30,505 nt of DNA from Nitrospira sp. SG-bin1 (GTDB taxonomy: Bacteria > Nitrospirota > Nitrospiria > Nitrospirales > Nitrospiraceae): positions 24,348 through 54,852 of the forward strand of contig LVWS01000010.1 of the NCBI GenBank assembly GCA_002083365.1, written 5' to 3'. Every line of letters starts with the position of its first letter. Position 1 is the first letter of the stretch. The notes beneath the pieces are model-generated. The model had not been told where the DNA came from and made no database searches. It was given only the letters and a program-made list of their open reading frames with translations. A program made the translations under genes and the position numbers. This document shows, piece by piece, positions 22,703-30,437 of this stretch.

Positions 22703-23266
22703 TCAGACCTCCATGATTTCCTGTTCCTTTTTCTTGATCACGTCATCGATTTTTTGGCCGTATTGCTCGATCAGCTTTTGCGTCTCTTGCTCGCCCTTGC
22801 GCAGTTCATCCTCGGTGAGCGTGGCATCTTTTTGGAGTTTCTTCAATTCTTCATTCGCTTCCCGCCGGAACCCTCGAATCTGAACCTTTGTCTCTTCTCC
22901 GTGCTTTTTGCAGATTTTCGTCAATTCTTTTCGGCGCTCCTCCGTCAAAGGCGGAAGAGGGACTCGAATCACCTTTCCGTCGTTTGACGGCGTGACACCC
23001 AACCCTGAGTTGGATATGGCTTTCTCGATTTCTTTGATCAGTTTCGGCTCCCAGGGTTGAATGGTGATGAGTCGCGCCTCAGGAGTGGAGACATTGGCGA
23101 CCTGTTTGAGCGGGGTGATGGTTCCATAATAGTCGACACGAATGCCGTCGAGCAGCGCGACGGAAGCCCGCCCTGTCCGAAGACCCGACAGATCTTTCCG
23201 CAGGTGTTCGAGCGCTTGTTCCATATGGGTGATGAATGCCTGTCGAATCGTGGCCGCGTTGGACAT
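22703..23266 (-). CDS. frr: ribosome recycling factor
   Basis: A 187-residue RRF that, with EF-G, splits post-termination ribosomes. The sequence shows LRTGRASVALLDGIRVDYYG, TPLKQVANVSTPEARLITIQ, GLGVTPSNDGKVIRVPLPPL, TEERRKEL and KIDDVIKKKEQEIMEV, all standard RRF blocks over the normal length. It lies 20 bp after pyrH in the rpsB operon. Confidence 0.97.
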   Translation of the reverse strand: MSNAATIRQAFITHMEQALEHLRKDLSGLRTGRASVALLDGIRVDYYGTITPLKQVANVSTPEARLITIQPWEPKLIKEIEKAISNSGLGVTPSNDGKVIRVPLPPLTEERRKELTKICKKHGEETKVQIRGFRREANEELKKLQKDATLTEDELRKGEQETQKLIEQYGQKIDDVIKKKEQEIMEV

Positions 23267-23286
23267 GAGGATACCTCGTGATGGAA

Positions 23287-24012
23287 TCAGCGATCGCCGA
23301 GCGTGACGAGTGTTCCGATCGGCTCGCCTAATGCCACGTGTTTAAAGTTGCCCTTGACCTTCAGGTTAAACACGATGAGAGGCAATTTATTGTCCATGCA
23401 GAGGCTGATCGCCGTGGAATCCATCACCTTGAGCTTCTGATTGAGAATGGACAAGAAAGAAATCCTCTCATATTTCTTCGCCGACGGATTGGTGACAGGA
23501 TCGGCGTCATAGATGCCGTCGACTTTGGTCCCTTTCATGATCACTTGCGCGCTGATCTCCATCGCGCGCAGGACGGCGGCCGTATCGGTCGAAAAATAGG
23601 GGTTGCCCGTGCCGGCTGCAAAAATGACCACGCGGCTTTTTTCAAGGTGGCGGATCGCCCTCCGACGGATGTACCCTTCGGCGAGCTGGCGCATCTCGAT
23701 GGCGGATTGGACGCGGGTGATGATCCCGATCCGCTCCAGCGCATTTTGGAGTGCCAACGCATTGAGCACCGTCGCCAGCATCCCCATGTAATCCGCTGAG
23801 GCGCGCTCCATGCCGGATGCGCTGGCCGCGATCCCACGAAAGATATTACCGCCGCCGATGACCACCGCCACCTGAACGTCAAGGGCGACGACCGAAGCGA
23901 TTTCTTCCGCGAGGTTTTCCAAAACGGATGGCTGAATGCCGTAGCCCTGCTCACCGGCCAACATCTCCCCACTGACTTTCAGAAGGAGGCGTTGGTATTT
24001 GGCTGAGCTCAT
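23287..24012 (-). CDS. pyrH: UMP kinase
   Basis: A 241-residue amino-acid-kinase-fold enzyme that phosphorylates UMP to UDP. Motifs include RLLLKVSGEMLAGEQGYGI, VAVVIGGGNIFRG, ADYMGMLATVLNALALQNAL, FAAGTGNPYFSTDTAAVLRA and KVDGIYDADPVTNPSA. The ATG at 24012 is chosen over the in-frame start at 24189, because the longer form would lie inside tsf and the family begins with KYQRLLLK. The start overlaps the tsf stop by 4 bp (ATGA). Confidence 0.96.
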   Translation of the reverse strand: MSSAKYQRLLLKVSGEMLAGEQGYGIQPSVLENLAEEIASVVALDVQVAVVIGGGNIFRGIAASASGMERASADYMGMLATVLNALALQNALERIGIITRVQSAIEMRQLAEGYIRRRAIRHLEKSRVVIFAAGTGNPYFSTDTAAVLRAMEISAQVIMKGTKVDGIYDADPVTNPSAKKYERISFLSILNQKLKVMDSTAISLCMDNKLPLIVFNLKVKGNFKHVALGEPIGTLVTLGDR

Positions 24013-24605
24013 GCTTCGCCTAATTGATAGCGGGTGAACCGGCGGACATTCATGTTTTCGCCGATCTTCGCGATCTTCTGGGCCAGGAGGTCCTTGACGG
24101 TGACGGCGGGGTCTTTGATGAACGATTGTTCCAACAAGCAGTTTTCCTGGTAAAACTTCTCCAGCTTGCCTTCGACGATCTTCGGCCACGCGGCGGGAGG
24201 CTTTCCCATTTCCTTCGCCTGCCCTTCGTAGATCAGCTTCTCCTTTTCGGCCAGATCAGCCGGAACATCCTCGCGCTTGACGAAAGACGGCTTCGCCGCC
24301 GCCACCTGAAGAGCAAGGTCGTTGACGAACGCCTTGAACTCCTCATTCCTCGCGACAAAATCCGTTTCACAGTTGACTTCGATCAACACACCGATTTTCC
24401 CACCCATATGAATGTAGGAATGAATCAGCCCTTGATTGGTTTCACGCCCGGCTTTTTTGGCCGCCGCCGCGAGGCCTTTTTGCCGCAGATAATCGACGGC
24501 TTTTTCGACGTCATTCCCGTTTTCATTGAGGGCCTTCTGACAATCCAGAATGCCGGCCCCTGTTTTTTCACGAAGCTCTTTTACGAGCTGACTGGATCCT
24601 GCCAT
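24009..24605 (-). CDS. tsf: elongation factor Ts
   Basis: A 198-residue EF-Ts, the nucleotide exchange factor for EF-Tu. The N-terminal UBA-like domain (LVKELREKTGAGILDCQKAL) and the EF-Tu contact motif in VNCETDFVARNEEFK are present. It is the short form, about the length of the Thermus protein and lacking the larger core of the E. coli version, ending in FTRYQLGEA. It lies between rpsB (62 bp) and pyrH (4-bp overlap). Confidence 0.96.
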   Translation of the reverse strand: MAGSSQLVKELREKTGAGILDCQKALNENGNDVEKAVDYLRQKGLAAAAKKAGRETNQGLIHSYIHMGGKIGVLIEVNCETDFVARNEEFKAFVNDLALQVAAAKPSFVKREDVPADLAEKEKLIYEGQAKEMGKPPAAWPKIVEGKLEKFYQENCLLEQSFIKDPAVTVKDLLAQKIAKIGENMNVRRFTRYQLGEA

Positions 24606-24667
24606 GGTTCGTTATTCCTTCGCTCCGTCGATGAGAGTGAGCCGTTGATATGAATAATCGTGTCAGT

Positions 24668-25441
24668 TCACGAAACGGGAACGCTTTCAACTCGCATGGC
24701 GGGTTTCTTTTCGCCGCTGGCCGGAGCCGCTTGAAACTCTGCTTCTTCTCGCTGGGCCTTCAGATGCGCGCCCTCGATGCAGGCATCGGCGATCTTCGAC
24801 GTAATCAGCTTGATCGAGCGAATCGCGTCGTCATTTCCCGGAATCGGGTAAGCGATGTCATCCGGGTCACAATTGCTGTCCAAGATCGCGATGACCGGGA
24901 TATCCAGTCGGTTCGCTTCTTGAACGGCAATTTTCTCGATCCTCGTGTCCAGGACAAAGACCGCTCCCGGAAGGCTGCGCATGTTCTTGATGCCGGACAG
25001 ATATTTTTGGAGCTTGGCGATATCCTTCTGCATGAGAAGGACTTCTTTCTTTTTGAGACCATGCTCGCTGGGGTTGAGAAGCGTCGTTTCCATCTTCTTC
25101 ATCTTGTCGATACTGCGCCGAATAGTTTGGAAATTGGTCAACATCCCGCCCAACCAGCGTTGGTTGACGAAAAACATATTGGCCCGCTTGGCCTCTTCTT
25201 CGAGGATGTCCGCGGCTTGCCGCTTGGTACCGACGAACAGGACGGAATCTCCAGCCGCGACAAGGTCTCGGACGAAGGCATAGGTCTGCTCCATCCGCGT
25301 CAAGGTTTGCTGAAGATCGATGATATAAATGCCGTTACGTTCGCCGAACAGAAACTTCTTCATCTTGGGATTCCAGCGGTTGGTCTGGTGCCCGAAATGA
25401 ACGCCGGCTTCCAACAACTCCTTGATTGCCACCACTCCCAT
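24668..25441 (-). CDS. rpsB: 30S ribosomal protein S2
   Basis: A 257-residue S2 protein. The blocks KELLEAGVHFGHQTNRWNPK, FGERNGIYIIDLQQT, VLFVGTKRQA, NQRWLGGMLTNFQTI and LPGAVFVLDTRIEKIAVQEA are diagnostic, with SNCDPDDIAYPIPGNDDAIR near the end. The C-terminal extension is charged. ATG 25441 follows a GGAGGTGA ribosome-binding site, which rules out the in-frame start at 25480. It is the first gene of rpsB-tsf-pyrH-frr-alr, preceded by a structured leader. Confidence 0.97.
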   Translation of the reverse strand: MGVVAIKELLEAGVHFGHQTNRWNPKMKKFLFGERNGIYIIDLQQTLTRMEQTYAFVRDLVAAGDSVLFVGTKRQAADILEEEAKRANMFFVNQRWLGGMLTNFQTIRRSIDKMKKMETTLLNPSEHGLKKKEVLLMQKDIAKLQKYLSGIKNMRSLPGAVFVLDTRIEKIAVQEANRLDIPVIAILDSNCDPDDIAYPIPGNDDAIRSIKLITSKIADACIEGAHLKAQREEAEFQAAPASGEKKPAMRVESVPVS

Positions 25442-25470
25442 GCCTTCACCTCCCTTCAAGCTTGCAGAGC

Positions 25471-25533
25471 ACCCGTACATCGGGCGAGGGAATCGCTTCC
25501 CTTAATCTCAAGCCGCGCAGCGTCTTGACGCTG
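25471..25533 (-). promoter_or_regulatory. structured 5' leader of rpsB, candidate S2 autoregulatory element
   Basis: The 213 bp between argJ and rpsB contain no gene. Read on the minus strand, three hairpins can be drawn. CAGCGTC/GACGCTG with a two-base loop spans 25518-25533. AGGGAA/TTCCCT with a GCGA (GNRA) tetraloop spans 25487-25502. CCCG/CGGG with a five-base loop spans 25472-25484. They sit 30-90 bases upstream of the ATG. Ribosomal protein S2 leaders are known to be autoregulatory in other bacteria; that this one is so is inferred. A TTGAAA with a TGG-TAGCGT 17 bp later, near 25605-25635, is a possible promoter but weak. Confidence 0.45.
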
Positions 25534-25654
25534 ATGGTTATTTTATTGAATGGGGCCGTTCTCTCTTTGTGCCGGAAACAACCCCCTGTCAGATCCAGAC
25601 CGAGGACGCTACCATAGTCCTGTCGGGGTTTCAAGTTGCCTAGAGTCTTTTATA

Positions 25655-26860
25655 TTAGGATCGATAGCTTGCGTTAATGCGGACATAATCATACGAAAGG
25701 TCCGTCGTCCACATCTGGGCACGAGCGCGACCCTGCCCAAGCTGGACGGTGATCGTAAACTCCTTTTGTTTGAAGACCTGCGCGATCTTCTGTTCCGCTT
25801 CCAGTCCCATTCCCACCCCCCGCTGTACCATCATGATGTGACCGAATCGGACCGTGACTTTGTCTGGGTCGATCGCAACGCCGGATCGTCCGAGGGCCGC
25901 CATGATTCTGCCCCAATTGGCATCTTCCCCAAACAAGGCGGTCTTGACCAGGTTCGATGTTGCGATGGTGACCGCGACACGTTTCGCCGCTGCCACCGTG
26001 GCGGCTTCTTCCACCAGAATGGTGACGACCTTCGTGACTCCTTCCCCGTCGCGGCAGATCATGAGGGCCAATTCCCGAGCCGCATCAGTTAAGAGTCGTT
26101 CGAAGTCCCGATAGGCGCTCGTGCCTTGTTGAATGGATCGGTTTTTGGCAAGGCCATTCGCCAGACAGAGAACCGTGTCATTGGTGCTGGTATCACCGTC
26201 CACTGTAATGCAGTTGAAGGAGCGATCGACCGTCGATTTCAATGCCTGCTGGAGGGCGGCTGGAGCAATGGCCGCATCCGTCGTCAGATAGGCGAGCATG
26301 GTGGCCATGTTCGGATGAATCATGCCCGATCCCTTAGCCATGCCTCCCACCGTCACGACGCGACCGCCGATTTTCGCTTGTCTCGTCACGGTTTTGGGTC
26401 GCAAGTCCGTCGTTAAAATCGCTTGGGCCGCGTGTTCGCCGCCTGGAACGCTGAGACGGGCGATCAATAGTGGAATCGCCGCGGTGATGCGATCAATCGG
26501 CAGCACACGACCGATCACACCGGTCGATCCCACGAAGACTTGGTGCACAGGAATGGAGAGTTGTTGTGCCACGGTCGTCGCCATGGCTTTTGCCGCCACC
26601 AACCCTTGTTCACCCGTGCAGGCATTGGCATTCCCGCTGTTGACAATGATCGCCCGCCCGCAGCGGGACCGAAGATGACGCCGATCCAGAAGGACCGGTG
26701 CGGCTGCAACACGATTGGTTGTGAAGACGCCCGCGATCGGTCCGCTCACGTCGGACACGCAAAGGGCTAAATCGAGAAGTCCTGGTTTTTTGATCCCGCA
26801 ATGAATTCCGGCGGCTTGAAATCCCAACGGTGCGGTGATGCCGACGTGTTGTGGTTGCAT
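25655..26860 (-). CDS. argJ: bifunctional glutamate N-acetyltransferase / N-acetylglutamate synthase
   Basis: A 401-residue ArgJ that transfers acetyl between ornithine and glutamate in cyclic arginine synthesis. The precursor is cut autocatalytically before the threonine T187 in GSGMIHPNMATMLAYLTTD, which is present. Other blocks are VFTTNRVAAAPV, IVNSGNANACTG, VGSTGVIGRVLP, NCITVDGDTSTNDT and GEDANWGRIMAALGRSG. Whether it also uses acetyl-CoA cannot be read from sequence. It lies 42 bp downstream of argC. Confidence 0.96.
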   Translation of the reverse strand: MQPQHVGITAPLGFQAAGIHCGIKKPGLLDLALCVSDVSGPIAGVFTTNRVAAAPVLLDRRHLRSRCGRAIIVNSGNANACTGEQGLVAAKAMATTVAQQLSIPVHQVFVGSTGVIGRVLPIDRITAAIPLLIARLSVPGGEHAAQAILTTDLRPKTVTRQAKIGGRVVTVGGMAKGSGMIHPNMATMLAYLTTDAAIAPAALQQALKSTVDRSFNCITVDGDTSTNDTVLCLANGLAKNRSIQQGTSAYRDFERLLTDAARELALMICRDGEGVTKVVTILVEEAATVAAAKRVAVTIATSNLVKTALFGEDANWGRIMAALGRSGVAIDPDKVTVRFGHIMMVQRGVGMGLEAEQKIAQVFKQKEFTITVQLGQGRARAQMWTTDLSYDYVRINASYRS

Positions 26861-26902
26861 GCGCTGTCTCGGGTCGCGTGACGGTTGTGTCGGAGAGGAT
26901 GA

Positions 26903-27955
26903 TTAGGGATAACTACCTGCTGCCGTAAGGCCGGTGTGCTCAGGAATGCCGAGCATTACATTCATGGCTTGAATGGCTTGGCCAGCAGCTCCCTTGACAA
27001 GATTGTCGACGGCCGCCACCGTCACAACCCATCCAGCCCGCGAATCTGTGTACAGGCCGATGTCGCAATAATTCGTTCCTTTAATGTAACGCGGATTGGG
27101 AACGACATCCTCATAGAGTCTGACGAATCGTTCGCCTTTATAGAAATCGCGGTATAGGCCCCGAAGGTCGGAGAGTTGCATGGGCTGCGTCAACTTGCAA
27201 TACGCCGTACTCAAGATACCTCGATTCATCGGGACAAGATGAGGGGTGAACGCCACGGTCACGGAGCCGACGTGGTTCATGAGGCCGGAGAGTTCCTGTT
27301 CGATTTCAGGAATATGGCGGTGTTGCCCGATTTTGTAGGGCTCCAGGGATTCATGCGCTTCGGGAAAATGGTAGGCCAGGGCCGGACTCCGTCCCGCTCC
27401 CGATACGCCGGATTTTGCGTCGATCACAATCGTGTCCGGCTGCACGAGCTTTTGGGCGAACAGTGGCGCCAACTGTAGGACGGCGGCGGTGGGATAACAT
27501 CCGGGCGATGCAACCAGCCTCGACTTCGCGATCGCGGCCCGATGGAGCTCGGGTAACCCATACACCGCGTCGTTGAGTAAATGTGGATGACTATGCGGAG
27601 CGTGATACCACTTCTCATAGGTGCCGGCGTCCTTCAACCGATAGTCCGCGCTGAGATCGACGACGGGCTTGCCGGATTTGATGCAGGCCGCCACGGGATC
27701 CTGCGATTTGGTATGAGGCAGCGCGAGAAAAATGGCATCGGCCCGCTCCGCCAAGGCTTCCGGCGCCAAAGCTTCGAATTGAAGATCGACGATTCCCTTG
27801 AAGCTGGGAAACACGGCTGAGACCGACTGGCCAGCTGACTTCTCAGACGTCACGGCGGTGATGGTGAAATAGGGATGGGCTGCCGCAAGCCGAACAAGTT
27901 CCGCACCGGCGTATCCGCTCGCTCCCGCGATGGCGATTCGAAATGTCTCACTCAT
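26903..27955 (-). CDS. argC: N-acetyl-gamma-glutamyl-phosphate reductase
   Basis: A 350-residue NADPH-dependent reductase of arginine synthesis. The Rossmann start IAIAGASGYAGAELVRLAAA, the active-site cysteine C153 in LVASPGCYPTAAVLQLAPL, and FTPHLVPMNRGI and GTNYCDIGLYTD are diagnostic. Length is normal. It follows the rpsI terminator and precedes argJ; its own promoter was not clearly seen. Confidence 0.96.
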   Translation of the reverse strand: MSETFRIAIAGASGYAGAELVRLAAAHPYFTITAVTSEKSAGQSVSAVFPSFKGIVDLQFEALAPEALAERADAIFLALPHTKSQDPVAACIKSGKPVVDLSADYRLKDAGTYEKWYHAPHSHPHLLNDAVYGLPELHRAAIAKSRLVASPGCYPTAAVLQLAPLFAQKLVQPDTIVIDAKSGVSGAGRSPALAYHFPEAHESLEPYKIGQHRHIPEIEQELSGLMNHVGSVTVAFTPHLVPMNRGILSTAYCKLTQPMQLSDLRGLYRDFYKGERFVRLYEDVVPNPRYIKGTNYCDIGLYTDSRAGWVVTVAAVDNLVKGAAGQAIQAMNVMLGIPEHTGLTAAGSYP

Positions 27956-27997
27956 GGGTCACATCGTTATGGTGATTGACGGTCACAAAGAAGACAC

Positions 27998-28028
27998 AAA
28001 AAAGGGAAGGCACAGAGCCTTCCCTTTT
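27998..28028 (-). terminator. intrinsic terminator after rpsI
   Basis: A perfect 12-bp stem (AAAAGGGAAGGC paired with GCCTTCCCTTTT) has a five-base loop and is followed on the minus strand by a run of T. It lies between rpsI and argC, about 20 bp after the rpsI stop, so it should end the rplM-rpsI transcript. Confidence 0.85.
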
Positions 28029-28050
28029 CCTGGATCGTCGGCCCCTGCGC

Positions 28051-28443
28051 CTAGCGCTTGGAGTACTGGAACCGCTTGCGCGCGCCCTTCTGCCCGTACT
28101 TCTTGCGTTCCTTCACGCGTGAGTCACGCGTGAGCAACCCTTCTTTCTTCAGGGGGCTGCGGGTCGAGGGGGTCATCGCCACGAGCGCCCGCGCGATGGC
28201 ATGGCGGAGCGCGCCGGCTTGCCCGGTCGGGCCGCCCCCATAGACGGTCGCGCTGATCGAGTACTTGCCCATCAGGCCGGCCATCTCAAGGGGTAGCTGA
28301 ATAATTTGCCGGAGAGTGAGACGAGGAAACGCCTTCTCCAACGGCTTATCGTTCACGATGATATCGCCCGCGGTGCCTGTGACCCAGGCTCGGGCGACCG
28401 CGCACTTTCTCCGCCCCGTTGCGTATTGTGTCACCACTGCCAT
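28051..28443 (-). CDS. rpsI: 30S ribosomal protein S9
   Basis: A 130-residue S9 with YATGRRKCAVARAWV, TVYGGGPTGQAGALRHAIAR and the basic C-terminus KYGQKGARKRFQYSKR that reaches the P-site tRNA. The ATG at 28443 gives the usual S9 length; an in-frame start at 28632 would lie inside rplM. A GGAGACGAG ribosome-binding site is upstream. It is 31 bp downstream of rplM. Confidence 0.97.
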   Translation of the reverse strand: MAVVTQYATGRRKCAVARAWVTGTAGDIIVNDKPLEKAFPRLTLRQIIQLPLEMAGLMGKYSISATVYGGGPTGQAGALRHAIARALVAMTPSTRSPLKKEGLLTRDSRVKERKKYGQKGARKRFQYSKR

Positions 28444-28474
28444 GCGACTCGTCTCCTTCTGTTTGAGGACATCT

Positions 28475-28903
28475 CTAGAGTGCAATAGGTTCAGGCCGTT
28501 GAGCGTGATGCGGATGATCGGGCCCGACATAGACGCGGAGTTTGCGGGCCATGCCGTTGCCCAGCGGGGTCTTGGGCAACATGCCCTCAATCGCGCTTGT
28601 GAGGAGGCGCGTAGGGTCTTTCCGAAACACATGCGCGGCGGAGGCGGTTTTCAATCCTCCCGGATACCCTGTGTGGCGCCGGTACAGCTTGGTCTCCATT
28701 TTGTCGCCGGTCAATTGGATCTTTTCCGCATTCACGATGACCACATGATCACCCATATCGACATTCGGCGTGAACGTCGGTCGGTGTTTCCCCCGTAAAA
28801 TGCTCGCCACCCGCGCGGCCAATCGGCCCAGGGTTCTCCCCTCGGCATTCACCAAATGCCAGGTTTCTTTCACTTCAATCGGATTCTCGAAATACGTCTT
28901 CAT
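28475..28903 (-). CDS. rplM: 50S ribosomal protein L13
   Basis: A 142-residue L13 with WHLVNAEGRTLGRLAARVAS, GKHRPTFTPNVDMGDHVVIV, KLYRRHTGYPGGL and GMLPKTPLGNGMARKLRVYV. ATG 28903 gives the family length and has GGAG upstream, so the in-frame ATG at 28915 is rejected. It is 42 bp downstream of a bifunctional-nuclease gene and probably on the same transcript. Confidence 0.97.
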   Translation of the reverse strand: MKTYFENPIEVKETWHLVNAEGRTLGRLAARVASILRGKHRPTFTPNVDMGDHVVIVNAEKIQLTGDKMETKLYRRHTGYPGGLKTASAAHVFRKDPTRLLTSAIEGMLPKTPLGNGMARKLRVYVGPDHPHHAQRPEPIAL

Positions 28904-28945
28904 CGTTTTCTCCACGGCTGCAACGCTGTCAGCGTTTGAAGGGGG

Positions 28946-29434
28946 TTAAACTTCTTGCACACCGATATTCTTTGTTTCCAACTTGGACAACCACGCATCG
29001 AGATTTTGACCGCTGCGCCGTCTCCAGACATCCTGCGTGACATAAATGGGCGCCTGGCACCGAAGCGCCAATGCAATGGCGTCGCTCGGTCTGGAGTCGA
29101 TGGTGCGCACGACTCCTTTGTTCTCGAGGAAGACGGTCGCGAAGTAGGTGCTGCTTTTGACGTCCGTGAGGACCGCCCGTTCCATTTTGATGCCGAGGTG
29201 CTCGCCGAAACTCTTGATCAGATCATGGCTCATCGGTCGAGGGGTGGTCGATGAATCCAAGGCGCGTTTGATCGCTTCACCTTCCGATGCCCCGACCCAT
29301 ATCATGAAATGCTCCGGCGCACCGTCGGCTCGGCTCAGCACGACGATCCTGGTATCCGTGTTCGAGTCTTCGACCACTCGATTGACCGTCAGCTGGATCA
29401 ACGGTTCGGTCGATTGAGATGCGCGCTCTTCCAT
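28946..29434 (-). CDS. bifunctional nuclease (DUF151) family protein, copy 1
   Basis: A 162-residue DUF151-family protein, a family shown to include plant and Thermotoga-type nucleases. The sequence has FMIWVGASEGEAIKRAL, TPRPMSHDLIKSF, TYFATVFLENKG and the family signature IDSRPSDAIALALRCQAPIY. The ATG at 29434 is preferred as the family begins with the V.R...D segment. It follows copy 2 by 20 bp and precedes rplM by 42 bp. Confidence 0.88.
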   Translation of the reverse strand: MEERASQSTEPLIQLTVNRVVEDSNTDTRIVVLSRADGAPEHFMIWVGASEGEAIKRALDSSTTPRPMSHDLIKSFGEHLGIKMERAVLTDVKSSTYFATVFLENKGVVRTIDSRPSDAIALALRCQAPIYVTQDVWRRRSGQNLDAWLSKLETKNIGVQEV

Positions 29435-29454
29435 ACAGCCATCCAGATGATCCG

Positions 29455-29910
29455 TCAGGAATCCAACTTTCCGAAGTCCTCCGGCTTCAAATTCTCCAGC
29501 CACTGATCGAGCTCTTCCGAATTTTGCTTTCGAATCACGGACTCACTCGCGAAGATCGGAGCTTGGGTCCGGAGCGCGAGCGCGATGGCGTCGCTGGGAC
29601 GGGAGTCAACGGTATATTCCGAGTCTGCGTACATGAGATGCACCTTGGCAAAATAGGTATGTTCGTTCAGGTCCGTAATGACCACACTGATGACCTTGGC
29701 GTTGAAGGCATCCAAATATGCTTTCGTGAAGTCGTGAGTCATGGGCCGTGGAGGCGCCACATTTTCAATCGCCAGGCTGATCGAACTGGCTTCCGATTTT
29801 CCGACCCAGATCGGGAGCATTTCGGACTGATCATCGTCTCGGAGGATGACGATATACGCATTGTTATAGGGGTCGAACATGAGACCCTTGACCTGCATCT
29901 GCGTGATCAT
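29455..29910 (-). CDS. bifunctional nuclease (DUF151) family protein, copy 2
   Basis: A 151-residue paralog of the next gene, beginning MITQMQVKGLMFDPYNNAYI. It has LPIWVGKSEASSISLAIEN, PPRPMTHDFTKAYLDAF, EHTYFAKVHLMYADSEYTVD and the signature SRPSDAIALALRTQAPIFAS. The TTGACA promoter upstream has its predicted start near 29952, so the in-frame ATG at 29961 would not be on the transcript, which supports ATG 29910. A GGGAGG sequence lies 12-13 bp upstream. Confidence 0.88.
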   Translation of the reverse strand: MITQMQVKGLMFDPYNNAYIVILRDDDQSEMLPIWVGKSEASSISLAIENVAPPRPMTHDFTKAYLDAFNAKVISVVITDLNEHTYFAKVHLMYADSEYTVDSRPSDAIALALRTQAPIFASESVIRKQNSEELDQWLENLKPEDFGKLDS

Positions 29911-29959
29911 CGCCGAACTAAATCCTCCCTTCCGCCATGAGGGAATGGCAGAACGTGGC

Positions 29960-29989
29960 ACAATATCACTTCCGAATTGGTGATGTCAA
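29960..29989 (-). promoter_or_regulatory. sigma70-type promoter for the DUF151-rplM-rpsI transcript
   Basis: On the minus strand a perfect TTGACA (29984-29989) is followed after 18 bp by TATTGT (29960-29965), preceded by TGA, an extended -10. The leader to ATG 29910 is about 40 bases. Confidence 0.6.
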
Positions 29990-30056
29990 TGAACCCTGCG
30001 ACAATCCAAGGGAAAGTGGAGCGAACTCGGGGAACTCTTCCGTAAGAAATGCGCAA

Positions 30057-30338
30057 TCAGCTGGTCGGCGGACGATAGTTTTCGGCCACCTTTGATGAAT
30101 CGACCTGTTCGCCCAACTTCAAGAAGGCTTTCATCTGCTTGCGAACGAGTTCACGTCCACTCTCATCGCCGAGATTGACCTGGTACTCATTGATGACCAT
30201 CACCCGCATGCCTTCCCACTTCTTCCAGCAGCTTACGCAGACCTTGCTTTTTACTTCCGACTCGAGCTTCCCCAAAAAGAGGGGAGCGGTGATCGCCTCA
30301 CCAGATTGTCCGCACGTCACGCAAGAAACCTCTGCCAT
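30057..30338 (-). CDS. YggX-like Fe(2+)-trafficking family protein with four cysteines
   Basis: A 93-residue protein. The core PLFLGKLESEVKS, then WKKWEGMRVMVINEYQVNLG, then ELVRKQMKAFLKLGEQVD aligns by eye with YggX (PGELGKRI...W..W...QTMLINE..LN..........M..FLF). YggX proteins protect iron-sulfur clusters from oxidative damage. Here two CxxC pairs (C6/C9 and C34/C37) make a possible zinc or iron site that E. coli YggX lacks; C6 corresponds to its single conserved cysteine. AAAGGAG precedes the ATG. No membrane segment or signal peptide is present. Confidence 0.7.
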   Translation of the reverse strand: MAEVSCVTCGQSGEAITAPLFLGKLESEVKSKVCVSCWKKWEGMRVMVINEYQVNLGDESGRELVRKQMKAFLKLGEQVDSSKVAENYRPPTS

Positions 30339-30401
30339 ATCCGAGCGCTCCTTTTTTCGCTATCTCGAAGGATTAAACAGTCAAAGGTTGAAAAAATACT
30401 C

Positions 30402-30407
30402 ATTATA
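30402..30407 (-). promoter_or_regulatory. candidate -10 element of the YggX-like gene
   Basis: A consensus TATAAT on the minus strand lies 64 bp upstream of the ATG. No good -35 box is spaced correctly (TCACCG at 17 bp), so the promoter may need an activator. Confidence 0.35.
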
Positions 30408-30437
30408 TCGGTGAAGCATTCTATCGGTGAGGCATTC
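30406..30437. repeat. 16-bp tandem repeat with one mismatch upstream of the YggX-like gene
   Basis: TATCGGTGAAGCATTC (30406-30421) is followed directly by TATCGGTGAGGCATTC (30422-30437). The repeats cover the -35 region of the putative promoter, where paired activator or repressor sites would sit. They could also be a simple duplication. In the remaining 68 bases to the window end I see nothing. Confidence 0.6.

Noticed and set aside
24013..24189. N-terminal extension of pyrH to 24189
   Set aside because: It lies inside tsf in another frame, and the UMP kinase family begins at the KYQRLLLK segment right after ATG 24012.
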